Source: Streptomyces sp. BV286 (GTDB taxonomy: Bacteria; Actinomycetota; Actinomycetes; Streptomycetales; Streptomycetaceae). From it: a stretch of DNA of 64,000 nucleotides. Location of the stretch: assembly GCF_019090165.1 (NCBI RefSeq), contig NZ_JAHRIB010000023.1:1-64000 (forward strand). Direction: 5' to 3'. The position numbers were made by a program, and so were the translations under genes. Shown here piece after piece: positions 7,459 through 15,998 of this stretch (the first letter of the stretch is position 1; each line of letters opens with the position of its first letter). The notes beneath the pieces were generated by a model. That model saw only the letters and a program-made list of their open reading frames with translations, searched no databases and was not told the DNA's origin.

Positions 7459-9135
7459 TCAGGTCGGGTTGAGTCCGTGGCTGCGCAGCCACGGGAGCGG
7501 GTCGATCGCCGAACCGCCGGCGGGGCGCACCTCGAAGTGCAGATGCGGCCCGGTGGAGTTGCCGGAGTTGCCGGAGTACGCGATCGGGTCGCCGGCCTTC
7601 ACGACGGTCCCCGAGGCAACCTTGTACGTGGAGAGGTGGCAGTACCAGGTCTCCGTACCGTCCTTGGCCGTCACGATGATCATGTTCCCGTACGCGCTGT
7701 TCCACTGCGTGCGGACGGTGCCGTCCGTCGCGGCCATCACCGTCGTGCCGTACGAGACGGGGAAGTCGATGCCGGTGTGCACGGACATCCAGTTGATGCC
7801 GGCCTGGCCGTAGTAGGCGCTGAGCCCGTGCCGCGCGACCGGCAGCGCGAACTTCGGACGCAGCCGCTCCTTACGGGCCGCCTCCGCCGCCGCCTTCTGC
7901 TTCTCGGCGACCTGCTGGGCCTTCAGGTCGATACGTTCCTGCGTCCGACTCGCCCGGTCGGCGAAGTCGTCCGCGTCCGCGGAGAGGTTCTCGAGCTGGG
8001 TGTCCAGCTGGTTGTTCGCGGCCGCCGGCTGCACGGCGCTCACATCGGGCGCGGCGGCTGTCGTCTGGACCTCGTCCTCGCCGCCGCCACCGGTCACGGA
8101 CGCGGCGGCGATCCCGGCGACACCCATCACGCACGCCGACGGCACGGCGATCGTCAGCAGCGCGGAACGCTTGGGCGGGGTGCGGCGGCGCGACCGGGAA
8201 GAGGCGGAACGGCCCGCCGCGCGGGACGCGGCACGGGAGCCCGGCGCGGCGGTGGCGGCGGGAGCGGTCTCCTCGACGCCGTCAAGAAGGGGGGACTCGT
8301 CATGAGCGTGGCCATCAGGGTCCGCGACGTCGTCGGCCCGGTCGGAGTGACCGAAGTCGTCCTGCGCGGTGGCCTGTTCCTCGTACGGAAGCTGCTCGAA
8401 CGTGCTGGTGGCCTGCTGGTCGAACGGGACCTGACCGTCGTGCGGGTCCTGGTGGTCGTACGACTCGTGGTCCGTCTGTACCGGCTGGTGGACCTGGGTC
8501 CGGGTCTGGTGCTGCTCGCCGCCGTCCGAGTTCCAGGCCGTGGCGTCGTAGGTGCCCGTCTCGAAGGTCGGGGCGGTCCACTGCTGGGTGGGGTCGACCG
8601 GGTCGGCCTGCAGCCACGCGTTCGCGTCCCACTGCCCGGTGCCGTCCGGGTTCCCGGCCTGCGTGGGGATCTCGCCGAGCTGCTGGTAGCCGGCGTCCGG
8701 CCAGACACCGCTCGTGTCGTAGCTGCCGGTCTCGTAGGCGGCGTGGTGCTGGGCCGCGTACGGGTCGTAGTTCAGGGTCTGGTGGCCGCCGGTGGAATGC
8801 GCCCAGTCACCGCCGCCCGGCGAGGCTCCCGTCGCGGCGTCGTACGAACCCGTACCGCCGCTTCCGTCGGTTCCACTCCCGTTGCCGGGAAGGTCGCCGA
8901 AGAGGGGGTCGGTGTCGAACGTGGTCGTCGCGTAGGCGCCCGTCGTGTCGTAACCGCCCGTCGTTCCGTACGAGCCGGACGCGGAGGCATCAAAACCGGT
9001 GGCGGGGTACCCGTCGTACATGGTGAAGTCGCCGTACGGGACTCCCTGCTGGCCAGGGGACGCGTAATGCGCCGTGGCGGCCTCGGGAGCCGGAGCCGGG
9101 GGAGTTACGGTCCCCGACGGGTGACGGTCGTTCAC
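7459..9135 (-). CDS. membrane-anchored M23 (LytM-type) peptidase with long cytoplasmic repeat region
   Basis: Predicted zinc endopeptidase, or LytM-like regulator, acting on peptidoglycan outside the membrane. The first 270 or so residues are low-complexity (Gly, Ser, Tyr, Asp, Gln) with recurring GSYDT/GTYDA-like units. A basic patch and one membrane helix (SALLTIAVPSACVMGVAGIA) follow, then a coiled coil rich in Ala/Lys/Gln and the M23 domain at the end. The metal-ligand motifs HTGIDFPV and GPHLHFEV are intact, so it should be active. The GTG at 9135 is preferred over a TTG at 9213 because the latter overlaps the probable promoter. It converges with pcrA. Confidence 0.9.
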   Translation of the reverse strand: MNDRHPSGTVTPPAPAPEAATAHYASPGQQGVPYGDFTMYDGYPATGFDASASGSYGTTGGYDTTGAYATTTFDTDPLFGDLPGNGSGTDGSGGTGSYDAATGASPGGGDWAHSTGGHQTLNYDPYAAQHHAAYETGSYDTSGVWPDAGYQQLGEIPTQAGNPDGTGQWDANAWLQADPVDPTQQWTAPTFETGTYDATAWNSDGGEQHQTRTQVHQPVQTDHESYDHQDPHDGQVPFDQQATSTFEQLPYEEQATAQDDFGHSDRADDVADPDGHAHDESPLLDGVEETAPAATAAPGSRAASRAAGRSASSRSRRRTPPKRSALLTIAVPSACVMGVAGIAAASVTGGGGEDEVQTTAAAPDVSAVQPAAANNQLDTQLENLSADADDFADRASRTQERIDLKAQQVAEKQKAAAEAARKERLRPKFALPVARHGLSAYYGQAGINWMSVHTGIDFPVSYGTTVMAATDGTVRTQWNSAYGNMIIVTAKDGTETWYCHLSTYKVASGTVVKAGDPIAYSGNSGNSTGPHLHFEVRPAGGSAIDPLPWLRSHGLNPT

Positions 9136-9183
9136 CAACTTCTCTTTCGCCTCGACGACAGGGGCTGGCAGAGCAGTGCGGCG

Positions 9184-9213
9184 ACTGTACCCGGCGGTAT
9201 GAGGGCGCGACAA
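9184..9213 (-). promoter_or_regulatory. candidate promoter of the M23 peptidase gene
   Basis: On the minus strand TTGTCG (9213-9208) and TACAGT (9189-9184) are separated by 18 bp. A start near 9177 leaves a leader of about 40 nt before the GTG at 9135. The position argues against translation starting at 9213. Confidence 0.55.
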
Positions 9214-9414
9214 TCTTCAGCAGGTTTCCTCTTCTCAGGAAAGGGGCATTCGGATGTCTTTCGGCGGAGGCCGGGCACAGCCTTGGCCTTGCGTTCGATG
9301 AACGTTCGAAGAAACGCCGTCTCCTGAGCCCGATACGGCTTCCGCTTACGGCACTTGCCCCCACGTACCCTTGCCCTGCTTCGGGGCGAGCTGTGCCCTG
9401 ATGCCCGCTTCCGG

Positions 9415-10341
9415 TTACGCCACCGTCAGGCCGCCGGCGTGAGCGGCGGCGCGGGCGGCGGCGCCGGCGGTCGTCTCCTCGACGTCCAGGGCCTGTCGTA
9501 TGCCGAGCGCGACCGCCGGGTGCACCGGCAGGGCGAGATGTCCGATTCCGGTCACTCGTACGTTCTGTGCGAGGAGGTCCGGGTGCTCGATACATGCCGT
9601 CTCCAGCGGGTCCATCAACTGGTCGAGGTCGCTCCAGAAGCTGACGAACCGCGTGCGGCAGTGCGGGGCCGGCTTGCTCAACTCGTCGAGCACGCCGGAG
9701 CCCGGGCGCATCTGGCGGACGATCGGGTGGGCGTTCATCAGCGGAACGACCCGCGTGCCCCCGTGCGGCGTGCCCAGCGTGACGAGGGTCCGGACGCGGA
9801 CGTCACCCCCGAGGCACTGCACGTAGTAGCGCGCGATCAGTCCGCCCAGGCTGTGTCCGACGATGTCCACCTCGTCGCGGCCGGTGCGCTCGCAGATCTC
9901 CTCTATGTGCCGGCCGAGCAGCTCGGCCGCGGCCCGTATGTCGCAGGTCAGCGGAGAGTAGTTGAGCGACTCGATCTGCTGCCGGCCGTGCTGGGCCAGC
10001 GAGCGGCGCAGCAGCACGAAGACCGAGCGGTTGTCGATGAAACCGTGCAGCAGTACGACCGGGGGCTTCTCCGGGGTGGGGAGTCGGGTGGTGTCCGCTG
10101 CGGGGACCGCGCCGAGATCGGTGTCGGGCAGTTCGGGCAGCTCGGACAGGGGGCGGGGCGGGGCCGAGGACGGGCGGCGCTCCGGGGTGATGCCGGAGGG
10201 GTAGAGGAGGAGGTGGCCCGCGAGGATCGCGATCTCCAGGGCCGTCGCCTTCAGCAGGGTCAGTGAGAATCCGGCCAGGCTGTCGGGAAGCAGGCGCCGA
10301 CACAGTGGAAGCAGGGGCAGTACTGCCCTGGTGACCTTCAT
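9415..10341 (-). CDS. alpha/beta-hydrolase (triacylglycerol lipase-like)
   Basis: Predicted serine esterase or lipase of 308 residues. The N-terminal hydrophobic segment (about 22-48, ending LLLYPSG) may be a membrane anchor or uncleaved signal. The hydrolase core begins at PPVVLLHGFIDN, which supplies the oxyanion strand. The nucleophile elbow is GHSLGG, preceded by EVDIVGH, and a LGTPHGG motif follows. The catalytic histidine is probably the one in VTGIGHLALP near the C-terminus. The ATG at 10341 has GGGAGG 7 nt upstream. It lies beside the M23 gene in the same direction, but a gap of about 280 nt suggests separate transcription. Substrate unknown. Confidence 0.87.
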   Translation of the reverse strand: MKVTRAVLPLLPLCRRLLPDSLAGFSLTLLKATALEIAILAGHLLLYPSGITPERRPSSAPPRPLSELPELPDTDLGAVPAADTTRLPTPEKPPVVLLHGFIDNRSVFVLLRRSLAQHGRQQIESLNYSPLTCDIRAAAELLGRHIEEICERTGRDEVDIVGHSLGGLIARYYVQCLGGDVRVRTLVTLGTPHGGTRVVPLMNAHPIVRQMRPGSGVLDELSKPAPHCRTRFVSFWSDLDQLMDPLETACIEHPDLLAQNVRVTGIGHLALPVHPAVALGIRQALDVEETTAGAAARAAAHAGGLTVA

Positions 10342-10909
10342 GGCCGACCTCCCGTCGGCGCACGGCAGGACCCCTCTGTCCCCCGTGTGCCCTCGTGGGA
10401 AGCCGGTGGTGAGGACGGCGACAACGCACGTGCGGTGTGGGTGACACCGGTGGAGCGACGGGTGGCCCGTCGTCGTGCGATCACCGAAACGCCGCACCAC
10501 CCCGTCGCGCGTGTGACGGCGCGGAGGTGCGGAGACCTCTTGGCGACTTCCCTTGCGCTCGTCCCGGGTGCGAACCGTTTGTCGCGGTGTGCGGACCGAT
10601 GCGCGGCGAACTTGTCCCATCGTGTGATTTCCCCCTCGGTCTCCACCGCGAAACTGCCGGTTACGGGATGGTGGAGATAACGTTCGTTCACTTTCCCGGG
10701 CCGGCCGGCGCGGGGCGGCTGTGCCGGCGGGGTACTGACGGGGTACTTCGGAGGCGGCGCGGTGACGGCGAGCCGCCGTCGCGGTCGCCGGGTGCGGTGG
10801 TCGGTACGGGCGGCAGGTACGGGTGGCAGGAACGGACGGACAGCCGGTACGTGCGGCCGCGGTACGGGTAGTTTCTGTAGATCGGTGCAGTCGGTTCATG
10901 GAGGCAGTG
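10342..10909. other. 568-bp divergent intergenic region without recognisable gene
   Basis: The region between the lipase and icmB starts contains unusually A/T-rich patches near 10600-10690. Next to icmB, the hexamer TAGTTT ends about 30 nt before its start and could be a -10 element. A leftward open frame starting at 10691 exists, but it lacks codon bias at its start and has no recognisable domain, so I do not call it. Confidence 0.4.
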
Positions 10910-11326
10910 ATGGGTGTGGCAGCCGGTCCGATCCGCGTGGTGGTGGCCAAGCCGGGGCTCGACGGGCACGACCGCGGAGCGAAGGTCATCGCGCGGGCGC
11001 TGCGCGACGCCGGTATGGAGGTCATCTACACCGGTCTCCACCAGACGCCCGAGCAGATCGTGGACACGGCGATCCAGGAGGACGCCGACGCGATCGGTCT
11101 CTCCATCCTTTCCGGTGCGCACAACACCCTGTTCGCCGCGGTCATCGAGCTCCTCGAGGAGCACGAGGCCGAGGACATCAAGGTGTTCGGCGGCGGGATC
11201 ATCCCCGAGGCGGACATCCCGCCGCTCAAGGAGAAGGGCGTCGCCGAGATCTTCACGCCCGGGGCCACGACGACGTCCATCGTGGACTGGGTGCGCGCCA
11301 ACGTCCGGCAGCCTGCCGGCACGTAG
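10910..11326 (+). CDS. icmB: coenzyme B12-binding small subunit, isobutyryl-CoA mutase type (IcmB)
   Basis: A 138-residue stand-alone cobalamin-binding domain, equivalent to the C-terminal part of methylmalonyl-CoA mutase. It should pair with a separate large catalytic subunit (IcmA), not present here, to interconvert isobutyryl-CoA and n-butyryl-CoA. The base-off/His-on signature is clear: LDGHDRG (DxHxxG) near residues 17-23, then GLSILSG and FGGGIIP. The ATG at 10910 has GGAGG 5 nt upstream, and an in-frame ATG at 10898 overlaps that site. The symbol rests on size, sequence and its known Streptomyces location; MeaA- or MutC-type partners are alternatives. Confidence 0.85.
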   Translation: MGVAAGPIRVVVAKPGLDGHDRGAKVIARALRDAGMEVIYTGLHQTPEQIVDTAIQEDADAIGLSILSGAHNTLFAAVIELLEEHEAEDIKVFGGGIIPEADIPPLKEKGVAEIFTPGATTTSIVDWVRANVRQPAGT

Positions 11327-11421
11327 GGCTCCGCCGGTTCGGCGGGATGTGCGGGGTGGGTCGGATTCGGTGTGCGTGCGGGCGTGCCGGCGTGCGGGCA
11401 TGCGTGGGCGGGTGCGGGTCG

Positions 11422-11465
11422 CCTGTGGCTGGTCGCGCAGTTCCCCGCGCCCCTGGGCGGGGGCC
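11422..11465. repeat. Streptomyces interspersed GC-rich repeat
   Basis: The segment around TCGCGCAGTTCCCCGCGCC, running into CCTGGGCGGGGGC, is a sequence I recognise as recurring in intergenic regions of many Streptomyces chromosomes. It lies in the convergent gap between icmB and the DUF5691 gene and could fold as a terminator-like hairpin. Confidence 0.55.
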
Positions 11466-11599
11466 GGTGCGGCAGGGGCTCGCCCGCGACGGGCGCGCGG
11501 ACGCGGTAGGAACGGTCGCGTCCCGGGTCGGGCCCAGCCGCCATCCGCGCCTTGCGCACCCCGTACCCCGTGCCCCGTACCTGCATTCGGACCCCACGC

Positions 11600-13222
11600 T
11601 CACGCCCGCGTGAGTTCGCTCTGCATGGCCGCGCGCAGGCGCAGCGTGGTGACGAGGCGCTGGAAGGATTCGGCCCAGTAGCCTCCGGCGCCCGGAGCCG
11701 CGTCCTCCGGCTCGTCGGGGACGGCGGTCAGCGCTTCGAGGCGGACGGCCTCCGCCGGGTCGAGACAGCGCTCGGCCAGGCCCATCACCCCGCTGAAACT
11801 CCACGGGTAGCTCCCCGCGTCCCGCGCGATGTTGAGCGCGTCCACCACGGCCCGGCCCAAGGGGCCCGCCCAGGGCACCGTGCACACCCCGAGCAGCTGG
11901 AACGCCTCGGACAGCCCGTGCACGGCTATGAACCCCGCCACCCAGTCCGCCCGCTCCTCGGACCCCAGCGTGCCGAGCAGCTTCGCCCGCTCGGCGAGGG
12001 ACACGGCACCAGGCCCGCCCGCCTCGGGTGCCGCGGGCGTCCCCAGCAGCGCTCTGGACCAGGAGGGGTCACGCTGCCGGACCGCCGCGCGGCACCACGC
12101 GGCATGCAGCTCGTCCTGCCAGTCGTCGGCCACGGGCAGCGCCACGATCTCCTCCGGTGTACGGTCCCCGAGCCGCCGTGACCACGCGCCGAGCGGTGCC
12201 GCCTCCACCAACTGCCCCAGCCACCAGGACCGTTCACCGCGGCCGGCCGGAGCCTTGGGAAGCACGCCGTCCCGCTCCATGCCGGGATCGCACTCGTGCG
12301 GCGCCTCCACCACGATCGCCGGTGTGCCCTGCGTGCGGTCGACCGCGACGCAGGACCCCGCTCGCTCCGCCATCCGGCCGGCGAGCGCCGAACCGGGCAG
12401 CGCGGACAACAACTCCGCCGCCGTGGCCCGCACATTGCGGCTCCGGTCGGCCAACGCCCGCTCCAGGAACGGCTCGTCGGCCGCGCCCAGCCCCGTCCGC
12501 AACGAGTCGAGGAACATCAACCGGTCCTCGGCCCGCTCCGTCGCCCAGGTGGTGGCGAGCAGGTCCCGGGCCGCCGCCGCGTCCCGCGCCCGTATCGCCG
12601 ACAGGAGTGCGACCCGCTCGGCGAACAGCCCCTCCTCCCACAACTCGCGCATCCGCTCCGGCTCCTCGGGCCCGGGCAGGGCCGCACCGCCGCCCGGCGT
12701 CGACCGCAGCGCGAACCGCCAGTCCGTGTTCAGCCGGGCCAGCCACAGCGCGCGCGGTCCCGCGAACGCAAGCACCGCCGGCCGCAGATCCGTACGCCCC
12801 CGGGCCGCGTCCAGCAGCGCGGGCAGCGCCTGGGGAGGAGCCGCGAAGCCCTGACGGTTCGCCGTGGCGAGCCACTGCGGCAGCAGCTCCATGAGATCGG
12901 GGGCCGTCCCCCTGCGCCCGCCGCTCCCCGCTCCCGGCCGGTCGGCGAGGAGCATCGTCAGCCTGCGCGCCGCCGCCGGCGGCAGCGCGGGACGGGCATC
13001 CTCCGCCGCCGGCTCGACCCGGGCCGCCGCCCGCCCCGGCCGCATCCCGGCCCGTCGCCGCACGGTCTCCACCGCTGCCGCGTCCAGCAACGCCGCCGGT
13101 GCGTCGCGCCCGGCCGCCACCCCCGGCGGCGTACGCCGAGCCGTCCCCAGCAGCGCCACGGTAACGAGCTCCTCCCAGTGACTCCCCTCGGGTGCCTCAG
13201 GGAGAGCGGGCTTCCTGGTCAT
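11600..13222 (-). CDS. DUF5691 family protein, partner of SWIM/MoxR/vWA locus
   Basis: A 540-residue, Ala/Leu/Arg-rich, mostly helical protein with no signal or membrane segment. Repeated helical pairs such as RDAAAARDLLATTW and RNVRATAAELLSALPGS suggest a HEAT-like or TPR-like scaffold. The ATG at 13222 is preferred: it has GGAAGGGA about 6 nt upstream. A GTG at 13303 overlapping the SWIM gene stop would add 27 residues. It is the second gene of a two-gene leftward unit, 74 nt after the SWIM gene, and the pair diverges from the MoxR-DUF5682-vWA operon. Conserved linkage suggests a joint role; its own activity is unknown. Confidence 0.85.
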   Translation of the reverse strand: MTRKPALPEAPEGSHWEELVTVALLGTARRTPPGVAAGRDAPAALLDAAAVETVRRRAGMRPGRAAARVEPAAEDARPALPPAAARRLTMLLADRPGAGSGGRRGTAPDLMELLPQWLATANRQGFAAPPQALPALLDAARGRTDLRPAVLAFAGPRALWLARLNTDWRFALRSTPGGGAALPGPEEPERMRELWEEGLFAERVALLSAIRARDAAAARDLLATTWATERAEDRLMFLDSLRTGLGAADEPFLERALADRSRNVRATAAELLSALPGSALAGRMAERAGSCVAVDRTQGTPAIVVEAPHECDPGMERDGVLPKAPAGRGERSWWLGQLVEAAPLGAWSRRLGDRTPEEIVALPVADDWQDELHAAWCRAAVRQRDPSWSRALLGTPAAPEAGGPGAVSLAERAKLLGTLGSEERADWVAGFIAVHGLSEAFQLLGVCTVPWAGPLGRAVVDALNIARDAGSYPWSFSGVMGLAERCLDPAEAVRLEALTAVPDEPEDAAPGAGGYWAESFQRLVTTLRLRAAMQSELTRA

Positions 13223-13296
13223 GCGCGTCCCTTCCGTAGGGGCCACGGGGGCCACAAGGTCTTCAGGGGGTCGAGAGGGCTGGAGGGCGGTGTCCG

Positions 13297-14649
13297 TCAG
13301 CACAGGGTCACCGCCTCGCCCGGGCCCTCGGGCCAGGCCGTGAGCGGGGAGAAGCCGCGGTGGCCGCACTCTCCGAAGACCGTCACCGGTGCACCGCCGG
13401 AGAGGGCGACCAGGCGCCACAGACCGGAGCGGGACCGGGCGGCCGGGGTCAGGGGCAGGGCGAGCTCCCCGTCGGCGTCCGCCAGCTGCCAGCCGTCGCC
13501 GTCCGGAATCGGTACGACACGGCCGAGCGTCACCGGGTGGGAGTCCAGCCACGGGTCGTCCCGGAGCGCCTCGCCGTACCGGGCCACGGCCCGCGCCACG
13601 TCCACGCCGGGCGGCCGGAACTCCGTGGGCGCCGCAGGAGCGAACCGCTCGCCCAGCGCCGCCCGCGACTGCCCCACGCCCGGATACGCGGACACCTCCG
13701 CGTCCAGGGCCAGCCCGACGGGCAACGCCAGCTCCGGCGCGCGCCCGGCCGCCCCGTACGACAGGACCAGCGCGGTGCGGCCCGACCCGGCGCCGTACAA
13801 CCAGATCCGGCGGGTCGTGAGGTGGCTGTCCGAGGTGTCGTACTGGGCCAGGACCAGCCAGTGGTCGCGCACCGGCGGGCCGTCCGCCGAGCCGGGCAGC
13901 CCGATCCGGGAACGGACCGTCGCAGCCAGGCCGTCGGGCAGCCGCTCACGGCGCAGCCATCCCTGGTCGAGGAGGTGGAGCAGCGCACACTCCTCCAGCA
14001 GCCGCACCGGCCAGCCGGAGCCGGACGACGGTATCGCCCCCAACTCCCGTACGCGTGCGGCCAGTCCCGGTGCCTGCGCGTCGACCATGCGGGCCGCCGT
14101 CTCCTCCCACAGCCCGTACCCCGCCTGTTCCGCCGAGGCCAGGCCGCCCCGCAGCAGATCGGTCAGCCGCTGCTCCAGCTCCGCCGCCCCCGCGGTGATC
14201 CACTCGGCCCGGCGCTCCGCCCTGCGCCGCGCCGCCTCCGGATCACCCGAAGGCGGGGAACCGGCCGCGCCCGCCGCCCGCTTGTCGTCCGCGCGCTTCC
14301 TCCTGTCCTCGATCCACTCGCCCGCCCACTCCGGCACCTGCCCCCGCGGCACCGTGCCGTCCTCGCCGGCCCAGAGCAGCAGCAGCCCCAGCGCGTGCTT
14401 GCACGGGAACTTGCGGCTCGGGCAACTGCACTTGTACGCGGGCCCCGTGGAGTCCGCGATGTCGATCACCGTCCGGTACGGCCTGCTGCCGCTTCCCCTG
14501 CACAGCCCCCACACCGTCCCCTCGTCGGAACTGCCCGCCTCCGACCACGGCCCGGCCGCGCCGAGCTTGCTGCCCGCCTTGCGTGACGCGGTGTCAGGCG
14601 CCAGTGCCAGCACCTGATCCGCGGTCCAGCGCACCCCCTGCTGAGTCAT
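13297..14649 (-). CDS. SWIM zinc-finger domain protein (YehQ-like)
   Basis: A 450-residue protein with a SWIM finger near its N-terminus: C74-x-C76-x6-C83-x-H85 in YKCSCPSRKFPCKH. SWIM fingers bind zinc and mediate contacts with DNA or proteins. The remaining 360 residues are helical and uncharacterised. The ATG at 14649 is chosen because a perfect DNA-damage promoter places the transcription start at or within 2 nt of it, giving a leaderless message. It leads the DUF5691 gene and is divergent from the MoxR gene 134 bp away, the arrangement of the yehL/M/P/Q-type clusters. A role in a MoxR/vWA assembly responding to DNA damage is inferred. Confidence 0.88.
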   Translation of the reverse strand: MTQQGVRWTADQVLALAPDTASRKAGSKLGAAGPWSEAGSSDEGTVWGLCRGSGSRPYRTVIDIADSTGPAYKCSCPSRKFPCKHALGLLLLWAGEDGTVPRGQVPEWAGEWIEDRRKRADDKRAAGAAGSPPSGDPEAARRRAERRAEWITAGAAELEQRLTDLLRGGLASAEQAGYGLWEETAARMVDAQAPGLAARVRELGAIPSSGSGWPVRLLEECALLHLLDQGWLRRERLPDGLAATVRSRIGLPGSADGPPVRDHWLVLAQYDTSDSHLTTRRIWLYGAGSGRTALVLSYGAAGRAPELALPVGLALDAEVSAYPGVGQSRAALGERFAPAAPTEFRPPGVDVARAVARYGEALRDDPWLDSHPVTLGRVVPIPDGDGWQLADADGELALPLTPAARSRSGLWRLVALSGGAPVTVFGECGHRGFSPLTAWPEGPGEAVTLC

Positions 14650-14656
14650 GTCATCG

Positions 14657-14679
14657 AAGGTAGATCCCCCCACTGACAA
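14657..14679 (-). promoter_or_regulatory. RecA-NDp/PafBC-type DNA-damage promoter of the SWIM gene
   Basis: On the minus strand TTGTCAGTG (14679-14671), GGGGGATC (8 bp) and TACCTT (14662-14657) match TTGTCRGTG-N8-TAnnnT at every defined base. The last base of the -10 is 8 nt from the ATG at 14649, so the message should be leaderless. Just upstream lies a perfect 12-bp palindrome, TGACCGCGGTCA (14681-14692). Confidence 0.72.
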
Positions 14680-14717
14680 TTGACCGCGGTCAGTGTATTT
14701 CCGCAGGTCAGAGCCCA

Positions 14718-14740
14718 TTGTCAGTGGCGTGGTGCACGGT
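14718..14740 (+). promoter_or_regulatory. RecA-NDp/PafBC-type promoter of the MoxR-DUF5682-vWA operon
   Basis: TTGTCAGTG (14718-14726), 8 bp, then CACGGT (14735-14740). The upstream element is perfect; the -10 has C instead of T in its first position. The predicted start near 14747 gives a leader of about 37 nt with the ribosome site AAGGGGGAC before the ATG at 14784. The element is divergent from that of the SWIM gene, and the two cores are 38 bp apart. Confidence 0.6.
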
Positions 14741-14783
14741 GGAACCAGATCCGAACCGGCCGAGCCGCAAGGGGGACCGCTCC

Positions 14784-15998
14784 ATGTCCGTGTCCGTCGA
14801 TCCGACGTCCGTCGACCCGAGTCCGCACCAGTCCGAGCCCGCACCCACGAGTGGCGGCGCGGCGAGGGCGGCAGGCGTGCGTACGGCCACGGCCACCGCC
14901 CCGTCCGCGCCGGACGCGGGCGAGGAGTTGCGGCCGCACGCCGAGGACGCGTTCGCCGCCGAACTCGCCGCGCTGGCCGCACAGGACGACCGCCCGCGGC
15001 CGGCCCGCTGGCGGATGTCACCGTGGGCCGTGGCGACGTACCTGCTCGGCGGCACCCTCCCGGACGGCACGGTGATCACGCCGAAATACGTGGGACCGCG
15101 CCGCATCGTCGAAGTGGCGGTCACCACGCTCGCCACCGACCGGGCACTGCTCCTGCTCGGCGTGCCCGGCACGGCCAAGACCTGGGTCTCCGAGCACCTG
15201 GCCGCAGCGGTCAGCGGCGATTCCACCCTCCTCGTGCAGGGCACCGCCGGCACGCCGGAGGAGGCGATCCGGTACGGCTGGAACTACGCGCAGCTGCTCG
15301 CGCACGGCCCGAGCCGTGACGCCCTGGTGCCCAGCCCGGTCATGCGGGCGATGGCGGAGGGCATGACGGCCCGCGTCGAGGAACTGACGCGCATCCCCGC
15401 CGACGTACAGGACACGCTCATCACGATCCTGTCGGAGAAGAACCTGCCGATACCGGAGCTGGGTTCGGAGGTGCAGGCAGTGCGGGGCTTCAACCTGATC
15501 GCGACGGCCAACGACCGCGACCGCGGGGTGAACGACCTGTCGAGCGCCCTGCGCCGCCGCTTCAACACGGTGGTGCTGCCCCTGCCGGAGAGTGCCGACG
15601 CCGAGGTCGAGATCGTCTCGCGCCGGGTCGACCAGATCGGCCGCTCCCTGGACCTGCCCGCCGTGCCCGACGGCATCGACGAGATCCGCCGCGTCGTCAC
15701 CGTCTTCCGCGAGCTGCGCGACGGCGTCACCGCCGACGGCCGTACGAAGCTCAAGTCGCCCAGCGGCACCCTGTCCACCGCGGAGGCGATCTCCGTCGTC
15801 ACCAACGGCCTCGCACTGGCCGCCCACTTCGGGGACGGCGTCCTGCGAGCCGGTGACGTCGCCGCGGGCATCCTCGGTGCCGTCGTCCGCGATCCGGCGG
15901 CCGACCGCGTCATCTGGCAGGAGTACCTGGAAGCGGTCGTCCGTGAGCGCGACGGGTGGAAGGACTTCTACCGGGCGTGCCGGGAGGTGAGCGCGTGA
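14784..15998 (+). CDS. MoxR-family AAA+ ATPase (YehL-like)
   Basis: A 404-residue AAA+ ATPase thought to act as a chaperone-like remodeller with a vWA partner. A Ser/Pro/Ala-rich lead of about 75 residues precedes the core. Walker A is LGVPGTAKT. The Walker B region reads ARVEELTRIPADVQD, so Glu-Glu stands in place of the usual Asp-Glu, as I recall for this subfamily. Sensor 1 is NLIATANDRDRGV, and the arginine finger region is SSALRRRFNTVVLP. The ATG at 14784 has AAGGGGGA upstream. Its stop overlaps the DUF5682 start by 4 nt (GTGA), so the three genes are translationally coupled. Confidence 0.92.
   Translation: MSVSVDPTSVDPSPHQSEPAPTSGGAARAAGVRTATATAPSAPDAGEELRPHAEDAFAAELAALAAQDDRPRPARWRMSPWAVATYLLGGTLPDGTVITPKYVGPRRIVEVAVTTLATDRALLLLGVPGTAKTWVSEHLAAAVSGDSTLLVQGTAGTPEEAIRYGWNYAQLLAHGPSRDALVPSPVMRAMAEGMTARVEELTRIPADVQDTLITILSEKNLPIPELGSEVQAVRGFNLIATANDRDRGVNDLSSALRRRFNTVVLPLPESADAEVEIVSRRVDQIGRSLDLPAVPDGIDEIRRVVTVFRELRDGVTADGRTKLKSPSGTLSTAEAISVVTNGLALAAHFGDGVLRAGDVAAGILGAVVRDPAADRVIWQEYLEAVVRERDGWKDFYRACREVSA

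Noticed and set aside
9292..9316. LexA-like site (CGTTCG repeats and GAACGTTC) upstream of the M23 gene
   Set aside because: The half-sites are direct or have zero spacing instead of the GAAC-N4-GTTC arrangement required for actinobacterial LexA boxes.
9136..9414. ydaO riboswitch upstream of the M23 peptidase
   Set aside because: The diagnostic GGGGTGAA and ACAGCTAAC blocks are absent from this leader.
10338..10691. Leftward 117-codon frame upstream of the lipase gene
   Set aside because: It has poor third-position GC at its start, no ribosome site or domain, and overlaps the lipase start in a region more like a promoter.
13223..13303. GTG at 13303 as start of the DUF5691 gene
   Set aside because: It would overlap the SWIM stop, but the ATG at 13222 has a much better ribosome site, so the shorter form is preferred.
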